Assembly: GCF_031085175.1 (NCBI RefSeq)
Contig: NZ_JAVHUY010000004.1
Coordinates: 124,001 to 188,000 of the forward strand
Length of the DNA: 64,000 bases
From: Phytohabitans maris
GTDB lineage: Bacteria; Actinomycetota; Actinomycetes; Mycobacteriales; Micromonosporaceae
Direction: 5' to 3'
In this document: piece by piece, positions 16,397-25,822 of the stretch
Position numbering within the stretch: position 1 is the stretch's first letter
Layout of the letters: the number at the start of each line of letters is the position of its first letter
The notes under the pieces: generated by a model
What the model was told of the DNA's origin: nothing
Databases searched by the model: none
Seen by the model: the letters and a program-made list of their open reading frames with translations, nothing else
Made by a program: the position numbers and the translations under genes

Positions 16397-17542
16397 TCAG
16401 GCGGCCGGCGCCGGGTGAAGCAGGACCTTGGTCCAGCCGTCCTCGCGCTTGTCGAAGTGCTGGTACGCCTCCGGCGCCCGCTCCAGCGGGAGCTCGTGCG
16501 AGACGACCTTCGACGGCTGCGCCCGGTCGTGGACGATCAGGTCGCGCAGGTGCCGGTTGTACCGCTTGACCGGACACTGCCCGGTGCCGAAGCTCAGGCC
16601 CTTGTGCCAGGCCGTGCCGAACTCGAACGGGATCCGCCCGGCCCGGGCCGGCTCCTCGGGGGAGTTCGGGTCCCGGGGCACGTACACGCCGACCACGCCG
16701 ATCCGGCCGGTGTCGCGGACGACCTCGATCACCCGGTCCAGCGCGAGCTCGGGATGCTCCCGCTCGGTCGCGTCCCGCGCCTGGAAGCCGACCGCGTCGA
16801 TGCCGCAGTCCACACCGGACCCGCCGGTCGCGTCCAGGATGTACCCGGTCGGTTCGGTCCTGGTGAAGTCGACCGGCGTGGCGCCGAACTCGTCGGCCAG
16901 GACCAGGCGGTCCTGTTCCTTGTCGACGACGAAGACCCGCGCGGCGCCGCGCAGCATCGCGCTGTGCGCGGCCATCAGGCCGACCGGTCCGGCTCCGAAG
17001 ATCGCCACGGTCCGGCCCGGCGCCACCCCGGCCAGCTCGGTGCCGTGGTAGCCGGTCGGGAAGATGTCGGACAGCAGCGCGAAGTCGCTCTCCCGCTCCT
17101 CGCCGGCGGGCAGCTCCAGCAGGTTGAAGTCGGCCCACGGCACGTTCATCCGCTCGGCCTGCCCGCCGCGGTAGGGGCCCATCCCGGGGTACCCGTAGCC
17201 GGCGCCCGGCTGCCCGGAGGGGTTGGCGCGCAGGCACGCCGAGGTGAAGCCCTCCTCGCAGTTGCGGCAGGAACCGCAGGCGACGTTGAACGGCACCGAG
17301 ACCCGGTCGCCCACCTTGACCCGGTCGACGCCCGGCCCGATCTCCTCGACGATGCCCATGTTCTCGTGGCCGAGCACCGTACCCGGCTCCATGGCCTCCC
17401 GCCCCTCGTACGGGTGCAGGTCGGAGCCGCAGATGTTGGTCGTGGTGATCCGGATGATCGCGTCGCGCGGCTCCTCGATCCTCGGGTCCTCGACGTCCTC
17501 GACCGCCACCTCGTACGGCGCGCGGTAGACAACGGCCTTCAC
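16397..17542 (-). CDS. zinc-dependent alcohol dehydrogenase, glutathione-independent formaldehyde dehydrogenase-like
   Basis: 381 aa. The GTG at 17542 is chosen because GAAGGGAGCG lies just upstream. Catalytic zinc ligands are visible in ICGSDLHPYEG and VLGHENMG. The structural-zinc loop ACGSCRNCEEGFTSAC has the four cysteines. GAGPVGLMAAHS is the NAD(P) Rossmann turn. The long insert at about residues 130-160 and the YHG segment after it match the FdhA/formaldehyde dismutase branch rather than AdhP. It probably oxidises formaldehyde or a related small aldehyde or alcohol; the exact substrate is inferred from subfamily likeness. Confidence 0.85.
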   Translation of the reverse strand: MKAVVYRAPYEVAVEDVEDPRIEEPRDAIIRITTTNICGSDLHPYEGREAMEPGTVLGHENMGIVEEIGPGVDRVKVGDRVSVPFNVACGSCRNCEEGFTSACLRANPSGQPGAGYGYPGMGPYRGGQAERMNVPWADFNLLELPAGEERESDFALLSDIFPTGYHGTELAGVAPGRTVAIFGAGPVGLMAAHSAMLRGAARVFVVDKEQDRLVLADEFGATPVDFTRTEPTGYILDATGGSGVDCGIDAVGFQARDATEREHPELALDRVIEVVRDTGRIGVVGVYVPRDPNSPEEPARAGRIPFEFGTAWHKGLSFGTGQCPVKRYNRHLRDLIVHDRAQPSKVVSHELPLERAPEAYQHFDKREDGWTKVLLHPAPAA

Positions 17543-17707
17543 GTTCGCGCTCCCTTCCTGAGGTCCATCAAGTTGGGCATACCCAGACAAGACGGGCTAC
17601 ACCCGCCGGAGTCCGTGCGGATTACCGAGGTTTCCGGGTGATGGTTGTCCGGATACGCGCGAGCCGTTCGTCAGGGTGGTGAGATCCAGACGAGAAGGAG
17701 CGCTGAG

Positions 17708-18040
17708 ATGAAGTACATGATGTTCGTCTGCACCGACACCGAACCGGACACCGACAAGACCCCCGAGCCGGACATCGAGGCCTGGGTGACCGAGAACGAC
17801 GCGAACGGTCGCCGCCTCGACGGGCACGAGCTCGCGCCGGTCAGCGCCGCGACGACGGTCCGGGTGCGCGGCGGCGAGCTGCTGGTGTCGGACGGGCCGT
17901 TCGCCGAGACCAAGGAGGTCGTCGTCGGCTTCGACCTGCTGGAGTGCGCCGACCTCGACGAGGCGATCGAGGTGGCGCGGACCCACCCGATGGCGCGGGC
18001 GGGGCGGATCGAGCTGCGCCCGTTCGCGGACCTTGGCTGA
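17708..18040 (+). CDS. YCII/DGPF-domain protein, ECF42 partner
   Basis: 110 aa from an ATG preceded by AGAAGGAG. The motif SDGPFAETKEVVVGF is the signature of the DGPF branch of the YCII-like family, which has a ferredoxin-like fold. Genes of this family are characteristically found next to ECF42 sigma factors in actinobacteria, as here. Their molecular role is not established, and an enzymatic or sensing role is only supposed. The stop overlaps the putative TTG start of the sigma gene by 8 nt, implying translational coupling. Confidence 0.88.
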   Translation: MKYMMFVCTDTEPDTDKTPEPDIEAWVTENDANGRRLDGHELAPVSAATTVRVRGGELLVSDGPFAETKEVVVGFDLLECADLDEAIEVARTHPMARAGRIELRPFADLG

Positions 18041-19442
18041 GGCCCGCCGGCCCTCGGTCGCCGGGCCGGGGGCGGCCGGCGGTGGTGGGGAAGCCGTGGC
18101 CTCGGCGGCCGCCGAGGCCACGGCGCGGGCCTCCCGCGCCCCGATCGTGGCGCCGCTGGTCCGGGTGGCCGGGGACTCCCCCCGCCCGGGGGGGGCGGGG
18201 GGGGGGCGGGGGGGGGGGGGGGGCCCGCCGGGGCCGGGGGCCCCCCCCCCCCCCCCGGCGCGGGACTCCCGCGCCCAGATCGTGGCGACGCTGATCCGGG
18301 TGACCGGGGACTGGACGCTCGCCGAGGACTGCGCGCAGGAGGCGCTCGTGCAGGCGCTCCAGCGGTGGCCGGCGGAGGGCGTGCCGGCCAACCCGGCCGG
18401 CTGGCTGATGACCGTCGCCCGCAACCGGGCGACCGACGTGCTGCGCCGGGCCGCCGTCGAACGCCGCAAGCTGCACGAGTTGGCCGCTTACCCGCCCGCC
18501 GTCGCGGACCCGGGAGCACCGGACGGGGAGGAGGAGGTCGTGGACGACCGGCTGCGGCTCATCTTCACCTGCTGCCACCCCGCGCTCGCCCTCGAGGCCC
18601 GGGTGGCGCTCACCCTGCGTACGATCTGCGGGATCCCGACCGCCGACATCGCCCGCGCGTTCCTGGTCAGCGAGTCGACGATGACCCGCCGCCTCACCCG
18701 GGCCAAGACGAAGATCGCGGACGCCCGCATCCCGTACCGGGTGCCGTCCGGCCCGGCCCTCGCCGAGCGGCTGCCCGGCGTCCTGGCGGTGCTGTACCTG
18801 CTGTTCACCCGCGGGTACGACACGGACGGCGAACCGGCCTTCGCCGACGAGGCGATCCGGCTGGTACGGCTGCTGGACGCCCTGATGCCCGGCGAGTCCG
18901 AGATCTCGGCGCTGCTCGCCCTCTTCCTCTTCCAGCACTCGCGCCGTGCCGCGCGCCGTGACGCCGGTGGCGACCTGGTCCCGCTCGACCGGCAGGACCG
19001 CGCCCGCTGGGACCACGCCGCGATCGCCGAGGGCCGCGCCGTGCTGGGGCGGGTGCGGGAGGACGGGCCGTACGCGCTGCAGGCCCGCATCGCCGCCACC
19101 CACGCCGCCGCCACCTCGGTCGAGACCACCGACTGGCCGGCGATCGCCGCCTGGTACGACGCGCTCGCCGCCCGTACCCCGTCGCCGGTGGTGGCGCTGA
19201 ACCGCGCGGTGGCGCACGGCTACGCGTACGGGCCGGCGGCCGGGCTGGCCCTGCTCGCCGAGGCCCGCGCGGGTGGTGCGCTCGACGGGTACCCGCTCGC
19301 CCTCGCCGCCGAGGCCGACCTCACCGCCCGGGGCGGCGACCGGGAACGGGCGGCGGCCCTCTTCCGGCGGGCCGCCGCGCGAACCCACGCCGAGCCGGAA
19401 CGCCGCGCCCTCCTCGACCGCGCCGCCGACCTCGACCCGTAG
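18033..19442 (+). CDS. ECF42-type RNA polymerase sigma factor with C-terminal TPR-like extension
   Basis: About 469 aa from TTG 18033 (start uncertain). Region 2 is clear: GDWTLAEDCAQEALVQALQRW and GWLMTVARNRATDVLRR. Region 4 follows: LTLRTICGIPTADIARAFLVSE with a helix-turn-helix, then the long C-terminal helical extension (SKASE-type/DUF6596) that defines ECF42. Such sigmas recruit core polymerase without a classical anti-sigma factor; the extension is thought to modulate activity. The N-terminus is abnormal: the segment leading into region 2 is present twice (18120-18180 and 18257-18315) with a G/C homopolymer block between. This adds about 45 residues not expected in the family. Confidence 0.85.
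   Translation: MAEARRPSVAGPGAAGGGGEAVASAAAEATARASRAPIVAPLVRVAGDSPRPGGAGGGRGGGGGPPGPGAPPPPPARDSRAQIVATLIRVTGDWTLAEDCAQEALVQALQRWPAEGVPANPAGWLMTVARNRATDVLRRAAVERRKLHELAAYPPAVADPGAPDGEEEVVDDRLRLIFTCCHPALALEARVALTLRTICGIPTADIARAFLVSESTMTRRLTRAKTKIADARIPYRVPSGPALAERLPGVLAVLYLLFTRGYDTDGEPAFADEAIRLVRLLDALMPGESEISALLALFLFQHSRRAARRDAGGDLVPLDRQDRARWDHAAIAEGRAVLGRVREDGPYALQARIAATHAAATSVETTDWPAIAAWYDALAARTPSPVVALNRAVAHGYAYGPAAGLALLAEARAGGALDGYPLALAAEADLTARGGDRERAAALFRRAAARTHAEPERRALLDRAADLDP
18120..18315 (+). repeat. imperfect 59-bp direct duplication flanking a G/C homopolymer block
   Basis: Copy 1 (18120-18178) and copy 2 (18257-18315) both read GCGCGGG-C-CTCCCGCGCCC through CGGGTG-CCGGGGACT with about six substitutions. 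The 78 bases between are runs of G up to about 13 and of C up to about 16. Only one copy is expected in an ECF42 gene. The pattern suggests a corrupted read or consensus stitched to the correct one, although true duplication cannot be excluded. Confidence 0.75.
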
Positions 19443-19479
19443 GGCCGCTACACCGCTTTCGGTGTCGGGGTGATGCGCC

Positions 19480-19533
19480 GTGATCGAAGCTCCCCCCAAG
19501 CCGCTAGAACGACGTGACGGGAGCTTCGATCAC
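19480..19533. repeat. dispersed palindrome family A, copy 2
   Basis: A 54-bp element with the same 15-bp terminal stem GTGATCGAAGCTCCC as copy 1 and CTAGAA in the loop. It sits between the convergent ECF42 and DsbA-like genes and provides the TGA stop of the latter (19530-19532). Flanking bases extend the dyad: GCTTTCGG on the left pairs with CCGAAAGC on the right. The same left flank occurs at copy 3. A bidirectional terminator is likely. Confidence 0.9.
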
Positions 19534-20258
19534 AGACGTGACTCCGAAAGCTCGACGGCGGCGGTCAGGGCGGCGGCGGTCGGGGCGGGCAGGCGCTGGC
19601 CGTCGACGAGCACCGTGGGCGTGCCGTTGAAGCCGCTTCGGGCCATCTCGTCGGTCACGTGGGTGACCCAGCCGGCGTACCGCCCGTCGCTCAGGCACTG
19701 GGCGAACGGCTCGCGCGGGATGCCCGCGCCCGCGGCGAGGTCGGCGAGCCTGCCGTCGGTGTGGCCCGCGCCGCCCTCCGCCGGCTGGTCCGCGTAGAGG
19801 GCGTTCGTGTAGGCCGTCAGCCGGCCGGCGTCGGCGGCGCAGCCGGCCCCGGCCGCCGAGCGGGACGAGTACCGGTTGGTCGAGTAGTGGTCGAGGATCG
19901 CGACCGTGTGGTAGACGACGCTGATCCGCCCCTCGCCGACCAGGCGGTCGATCGTCGACCCGGCCTCCTGCTCGAAGGCGCGGCACGCGGGGCAGAGGTA
20001 GTCCAGGTATACCTCGACGGTCACCGGGCCGTCGCCGACGCGCAGGCCGGCGCGGTCGGCGGTGGCCGTGGCGGGCACCGCGAAGTCGCCGCCGCCGTCG
20101 TCCTGGGCGGCGTAGACGGCGTACCCGGTCGCCCCGGCAGCGAGCAGCACGGCGACCGCGGCCGCGGTGACCAGCCGGTTCCGCCGCCGGCGCCGCTGCC
20201 GGGCGATCAGCTCGCGGGCCGCGCGGGCGGCCTCCTTGCGGCTGGCGCGGCTGCTCAT
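19530..20258 (-). CDS. DsbA-like thioredoxin-fold protein, membrane-anchored
   Basis: 242 aa from an ATG that overlaps the PhoU stop (ATGA). A basic N-terminus (IARQRRRRRNR) is followed by a TM anchor (VTAAAVAVLLAAGATGYAVYA). The extracytoplasmic domain has the redox motif CPAC in YLDYLCPACRAFEQ and the cis-Pro region FNGTPTVLVDGQ. This is the Thioredoxin_4/DsbA-like family, which introduces or isomerises disulfides in exported proteins. It is probably co-transcribed with phoU. Its stop lies inside palindrome copy A2. Confidence 0.87.
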   Translation of the reverse strand: MSSRASRKEAARAARELIARQRRRRRNRLVTAAAVAVLLAAGATGYAVYAAQDDGGGDFAVPATATADRAGLRVGDGPVTVEVYLDYLCPACRAFEQEAGSTIDRLVGEGRISVVYHTVAILDHYSTNRYSSRSAAGAGCAADAGRLTAYTNALYADQPAEGGAGHTDGRLADLAAGAGIPREPFAQCLSDGRYAGWVTHVTDEMARSGFNGTPTVLVDGQRLPAPTAAALTAAVELSESRL

Positions 20259-20896
20259 GCCGCGCGCTCCCGCTCCGCGGACACCAGGAACGCCACCCGC
20301 CGGCCGGCGTTGACCGCGTGGTCGGCGTACCGCTCGTAGAAGCGGCCGAGCAGGGCGGCGTCGATCGCCGCCTGCGTGCCGTACGACCAGCTCGGGTGGA
20401 ACAGCCGGGCCAGCAGGTCGCGGTGCAGCGCGTCCATCGCGTTGTCGTCCTGGGCGAGTTCGGTGGCCCGGGCGGCGTCGGGCTCGGAGAGCACCCGGAC
20501 CAGCTTGGCGGCCATCCGGTCGGCGACGCCCGCCATCTGCCCGAAGAGCGGGGCGACCTCGGCCGGCTGCGGCTCCCCGTGCGCGGCGGTCCGCGCCACG
20601 TGCTTGGCCAGGTCGCCCATCCGCTCCAGGTCGGCCGCGACGTACACCGCCGAGAACAGCGCCCGCAGGTCGGTGGCGACCGGCGCCTGGCGGGCCATGG
20701 TGTCGCGGACCCGGTCCTCGATCCGCCAGCAGAGGTCGTTGATCTTCTCGTCGCCGGCGATCGCCGACTCGGCGGCCGCGCGGTCGGCGGCCAGCAGGGC
20801 CGCCGTGGCCCCGCCGATCGCCGTCCGGACCGCCTCTCCGGCCGCCACCAGCATCTGCTTGACCAGGTCCAGCTCGGCCTGAAGCTCCGTACGCAC
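20255..20896 (-). CDS. phoU: PhoU-like phosphate regulator
   Basis: 213 aa. It shows the two-repeat helical PhoU pattern with acidic metal-binding motifs ERMGDLAKH in the first half and ERYADHAVNAGRR in the second. PhoU proteins link phosphate transport (PstSCAB) to the PhoR/PhoP two-component system and bind metal clusters. No pst gene is nearby; instead it sits between cydB (73 nt upstream) and the DsbA-like gene. The N-terminal MRTELQAELD matches the usual start. Confidence 0.88.
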   Translation of the reverse strand: MRTELQAELDLVKQMLVAAGEAVRTAIGGATAALLAADRAAAESAIAGDEKINDLCWRIEDRVRDTMARQAPVATDLRALFSAVYVAADLERMGDLAKHVARTAAHGEPQPAEVAPLFGQMAGVADRMAAKLVRVLSEPDAARATELAQDDNAMDALHRDLLARLFHPSWSYGTQAAIDAALLGRFYERYADHAVNAGRRVAFLVSAERERAA

Positions 20897-20969
20897 GGGG
20901 TCCTCCTCGTGTCTCGTCCCGTCGCGACCAGCGTCCGGCGCCGCGCGACCCCGGCACCAGGGCCGGAAG

Positions 20970-21971
20970 TCACGCGTCCGGGATGTCCCGGACCCCGATC
21001 CGGCGGCGGAACACCCAGTACGTCCAGCCCTGGTAGAGCAGCACGATCGGGGTGAAGACGACGGCCACCCAGGTCATGATCTTCAGGGTGTACGGGGTGG
21101 AGGAGGCGTTGTCGACGGTGAGGCTGTTCGCGCTGTCCAGTGTGGACGGCAGTACATCCGGGAACAGCGCGCTGAAGAGGGTGGCGACGGCGAGCGCGAT
21201 CGCCGCCGCCGTCCCGAGGAACGCCCAGCCCTCGCGCCCGGCCCGGTTGGCGGCCAGCCCGCCGAGCAGCGCGGCGGCGGCGAGCACGGCGAACACGACC
21301 GCGGCCGCGCCGCCCCGGACGCCGACCAGGGTCCAGGCGAGGAACACCACGGCCAGCACGGCGGCGACCAGGCCGGCGCGGGCGGCGATCGCGTTGGCGC
21401 GTACCCGGATGTCGCCGGTCGTCTTGAGTGCCAGGAACACCGCGCCGTGCGTGACGAAGAGGCTGAGCGTGACCAGGCCGGCCAGGAGCGCGTACGGGTT
21501 GAGCAGGTGCCAGAACCCACCCGCGTACTCGTGGTCGGCGTCCAGGCGTACGCCGCGCACGATGTTGCCGAAGGCGACGCCCCAGAGCAGGGCCGGCACG
21601 AGCGAGCCGGCGAAGATGGCCTTGTCCCAGCGCGCCTTCCACTGTGGATCCGAGCGCTTGCCGCGGTACTCGAACGCGACACCGCGCAGGATCAGCGCGG
21701 CGAGGATGAGCAGCAGCGGCAGGTAGAAGCCGGAGAAGAGGGTGGCGTACCACTCGGGGAACGCGGCGAACATCGCGCCGCCCGCGGTCAGCACCCAGAC
21801 CTCGTTGCCGTCCCAGACGGGGCCGATGGTGTTGATGACCACGCGGCGCTCGCGCTCGTCGCGGCCGAGGACCGGCAGCAGGACGCCGACGCCGAAGTCG
21901 AAGCCCTCCAGGACGAAGTAGCCGGTGAAGAGGACCGCGATGAGCAGGAACCAGAGGGTGGACAGGTCCAT
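20970..21971 (-). CDS. cydB: cytochrome bd oxidase subunit II
   Basis: 333 aa from an ATG with eight or more hydrophobic segments. It begins with the family hallmark WFLLIAVLFTGYFVLEGFDFGVG and contains GPVWDGNEVWVLTAGGAMFAAFP. CydB supports the haem-bearing CydA in quinol oxidation and high-affinity O2 reduction at the membrane. It follows cydA by 12 nt, so the two form one operon. No cydDC genes are visible in this window. Confidence 0.95.
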   Translation of the reverse strand: MDLSTLWFLLIAVLFTGYFVLEGFDFGVGVLLPVLGRDERERRVVINTIGPVWDGNEVWVLTAGGAMFAAFPEWYATLFSGFYLPLLLILAALILRGVAFEYRGKRSDPQWKARWDKAIFAGSLVPALLWGVAFGNIVRGVRLDADHEYAGGFWHLLNPYALLAGLVTLSLFVTHGAVFLALKTTGDIRVRANAIAARAGLVAAVLAVVFLAWTLVGVRGGAAAVVFAVLAAAALLGGLAANRAGREGWAFLGTAAAIALAVATLFSALFPDVLPSTLDSANSLTVDNASSTPYTLKIMTWVAVVFTPIVLLYQGWTYWVFRRRIGVRDIPDA

Positions 21972-21983
21972 CGTGGACGCTCC

Positions 21984-23396
21984 TCAGTAGGCGAAGGAGA
22001 GCGGGCGGTCCTCGGTGTCGTCCGCGCCCGAGTCGGTGGGGGGTGGTGGCTCAGGCAGGCCGGCCTTGGCGAAGCGGAGCAGCAGGCCGACCTCGATGAC
22101 GGCGAGCAGGCCGTACAGGAGGGTGAACCCGGCCAGCGACGTGACCACCTCGCCGGTGGAGACGGTGCGGGAGACCCCGTCCCGGGTGAGCATCTCGCTG
22201 AACACGATCCAGGGCTGGCGCCCCATCTCGGTGAAGATCCAGCCGAACGCGTTCGCGGCGAGCGGCAGCAGGGGCAGGACCAGCGCGGTGCGCAGAAGCC
22301 ACCTGGACGCCGGGGCGCGGCCGCGGCGCAGTGTCCACAGTGCCCAGACGGCGGCGAGCGCGGCGAGCATGCCGAAGCCGATCATCAGCCGGAAGCTCCA
22401 GTAGGTGACCGGGATGACCGGCGTGTACGAGCCGGGCCCGAACTCGGCCACGTACTGGTCCTGGATGTCGTTGATGCCCTTGACCTCGCCGTCGAAGTCG
22501 CCGGTGGCGAGCCAGGAGAGCAGGTCGGGGACCTTCAGCGAGTAGACCTCGCGGCTGCCGTCGAGGGTGCCGATCGTGAAGATGGAGAAGGCGGCCGGCT
22601 GCTCGGTCTCGTACAGCGCCTCCGCGGCGGCCATCTTCATCGGCTGTACATCCGTCATGATCTTGCCCTGGATGTCGCCGGTCACCAGCGTGGCGACGGC
22701 CGCGACCACGGTGACCCAGGCGCCGAGCTTCGCGGCGCCGCGGAAGGCGGAGGTCTGGTCGGTGCCGGGGCGGCGGATCAGGTGCCAGAGGGCGACCGCG
22801 AGCACGAGCGCCCCGGCGGTCAGGAAGCAGCCGGCGAGCGTGTGCGGGAACGTGACCAGGGTGACCTTGTTGGTCAGCACGGCGCCGAAGTCGGTGAGCT
22901 CGGCCCGGCCGGTCTCCGGGTTGAAGTGGTAGCCGACCGGGTGCTGCATCCACGAGTTGGCGGCGAGGATGAAGTACGCCGACAGGATCGTGCCGATCGA
23001 CACCGCCCAGATGGTGGCCAGGTGTACGCGCCGGGGGAGCCGGTCCCAGCCGAAGATCCAGAGGCCGAGGAACGTCGACTCCAGGAAGAACGCGAGCAGC
23101 GCCTCGATGGCCAACGGAGCGCCGAAGATGTCACCGACGAAGCGGGAGTAGTCGCTCCAGTTCATGCCGAACTGGAACTCCTGCACGATGCCGGTCACCA
23201 CGCCCATCGCGAAGTTGATCAGCAGCAGCTTGCCGTAGAACTTCGTCAACCGCAGCCACCGCTCGTCGCCGCTGCGCACCCAGACCGTCTGCATGACCGC
23301 GACCAGGAACGACAGGCCGATCGTGATCGGCACGAACAAGAAGTGGTAGACGGTGGTGACCCCGAACTGCCACCGCGCCAGATCCAGAGCGTCCAC
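21984..23396 (-). CDS. cydA: cytochrome bd oxidase subunit I
   Basis: 470 aa from an ATG. It opens MDALDLARWQFGVTTVYHF with His18, a haem ligand position. It carries the GWDRLPRRVHL loop, the conserved GRQPWIVF segment and DGVSRTV. CydA binds three haems and oxidises quinol in the membrane, and bd oxidases work at low oxygen. A DosR-like element lies 122-148 nt upstream (23518-23544), which would fit hypoxic induction; this regulation is inferred. Confidence 0.95.
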   Translation of the reverse strand: MDALDLARWQFGVTTVYHFLFVPITIGLSFLVAVMQTVWVRSGDERWLRLTKFYGKLLLINFAMGVVTGIVQEFQFGMNWSDYSRFVGDIFGAPLAIEALLAFFLESTFLGLWIFGWDRLPRRVHLATIWAVSIGTILSAYFILAANSWMQHPVGYHFNPETGRAELTDFGAVLTNKVTLVTFPHTLAGCFLTAGALVLAVALWHLIRRPGTDQTSAFRGAAKLGAWVTVVAAVATLVTGDIQGKIMTDVQPMKMAAAEALYETEQPAAFSIFTIGTLDGSREVYSLKVPDLLSWLATGDFDGEVKGINDIQDQYVAEFGPGSYTPVIPVTYWSFRLMIGFGMLAALAAVWALWTLRRGRAPASRWLLRTALVLPLLPLAANAFGWIFTEMGRQPWIVFSEMLTRDGVSRTVSTGEVVTSLAGFTLLYGLLAVIEVGLLLRFAKAGLPEPPPPTDSGADDTEDRPLSFAY

Positions 23397-23517
23397 GGAC
23401 TGTCCCCTTTCAGCCGCTATGCCCCAGTATGTCGCTGGGCGCTCCGCGATGCGGCGTTCTTGGAGAGAATCCGTTTCGACCAGGGCCGCCGAGAAGGGCC
23501 GGAGGGCCCTACCCGGC

Positions 23518-23544
23518 GGGACCTGTAGGCGGGACCTGTGGCCC
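23518..23544. promoter_or_regulatory. DosR-like box pair upstream of cydA
   Basis: GGGACCTGTGGCCC (23531-23544) matches the GGGAC-N4-GGCCC core of the DosR/DevR box. A half-match, GGGACCTGTAGGCG, lies immediately beside it at 23518-23531. The pair sits between cydA (minus, start 23396) and the end of the nitroreductase gene, so cydA is the likely target. Confidence 0.6.
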
Positions 23545-23582
23545 AGGCCCCGGCACGGCCGGTGAGAGCCGCGACCCGCGGG

Positions 23583-24569
23583 TCAGCCCGCGGCCACCTC
23601 GATGGTCTGCTCGACCGGCAGGCGCGGGGTGTGCGGCGGGCCGGCGGTGTCCGGGTCGGCGGTGCCGAGGCGGAGCACCAGGTACGGGTAGCCGATGCCG
23701 CTGATCACACCGCGCAGCGTCTGCCGGGTGGCGGGCAGCTCGATCACCGAGCTGAACGGCAGCACGGTGACCCCGAGCTCGGTCGCGACCAGCCAGCCGG
23801 CGGAGAGCGCCTGCCCGGCCCGGAGCCAGTCGGCCGGCTCGTCGCCCGGGCCGTACAGCACCGCGTAGGCGGCCGCCTTGTCGTGCCCCGGGCCGACCGT
23901 GAGCGTGCCGGCGCGTACGAAGTCACGGCCGGGCACGGTCGTCTCCGGCGCCTGGCTCGGGATCGCCGTGTCCGGGATGCCGCTGCCCTCGGGCCGGTCG
24001 CCGCCGATCCAGTACGCCAGCTCGGTGCGCTGGTCGTCGTCCTCGGTCTCCACCTTGTCGGCGTGCGAGGCGGCCGCCGCGAGCTCCAGGATCTGGTCCC
24101 GGGTGAGCAGGTGCAGCTCCAGCCCCTCGCCCTGGACCGCCGCGTCGATCGCGTCGATCGCCGCCGCGCCGGCCGCGGTGTCGCTGACCGGCCGCCGGTC
24201 GGTGTGGCGCACCCGCACCGCCTGGAACAGCCGCATGGCCTCCGGCGTGACCCCGGTGCGGCCGGTGAGGGTGACCCGGGCCAGCAGGTCCGGGTCGGCC
24301 GGCTCGGGGAGCCGGGTCACGTGCGCCGCCCAGCCCGCCGCCGAGAGCGCGACCAGGGCGTGGTGCAGCGCGGTGCCGCAGCTGACGGTCAGCAGCCGCC
24401 CCTCCGGGTCGGCCACCCGCAGCTGGCGCTCCCGGACGGCGTACAGGTCCAGCGCCGCGTCCGTGACCCGCCACCGCCAGGGCTGTGTGTTGTGTACGGA
24501 CGGCGCGTAACCGGCGGCCGCGGCCGCCTCGGCCAGGGCAGCGGCGGTCGGGCGTTCGGCGTCGCTCAT
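23583..24569 (-). CDS. Acg-family nitroreductase-like flavoprotein 1
   Basis: 328 aa from an ATG. The N-terminal APSVHNTQPWRWRV is the hallmark of the Acg/Rv2032-Rv3131 family of duplicated nitroreductase folds, and VRVRHTDRRPV follows as in those proteins. In mycobacteria the family belongs to the DosR dormancy regulon. Some members sequester rather than turn over FMN, so enzyme activity is uncertain. A weak DosR-like sequence lies 35-48 nt upstream (24604-24617). The gene is downstream of the ABC ATPase. Confidence 0.88.
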   Translation of the reverse strand: MSDAERPTAAALAEAAAAAGYAPSVHNTQPWRWRVTDAALDLYAVRERQLRVADPEGRLLTVSCGTALHHALVALSAAGWAAHVTRLPEPADPDLLARVTLTGRTGVTPEAMRLFQAVRVRHTDRRPVSDTAAGAAAIDAIDAAVQGEGLELHLLTRDQILELAAAASHADKVETEDDDQRTELAYWIGGDRPEGSGIPDTAIPSQAPETTVPGRDFVRAGTLTVGPGHDKAAAYAVLYGPGDEPADWLRAGQALSAGWLVATELGVTVLPFSSVIELPATRQTLRGVISGIGYPYLVLRLGTADPDTAGPPHTPRLPVEQTIEVAAG

Positions 24570-24634
24570 ATCGGTTCCTCCTTCTGTCGCCCCCATCCTT
24601 CCCTGGCCGAGGTGCCCGATGCGTGTCGACCGGC

Positions 24635-25814
<1,180 letters not shown>

Positions 25815-25822
<8 letters not shown>

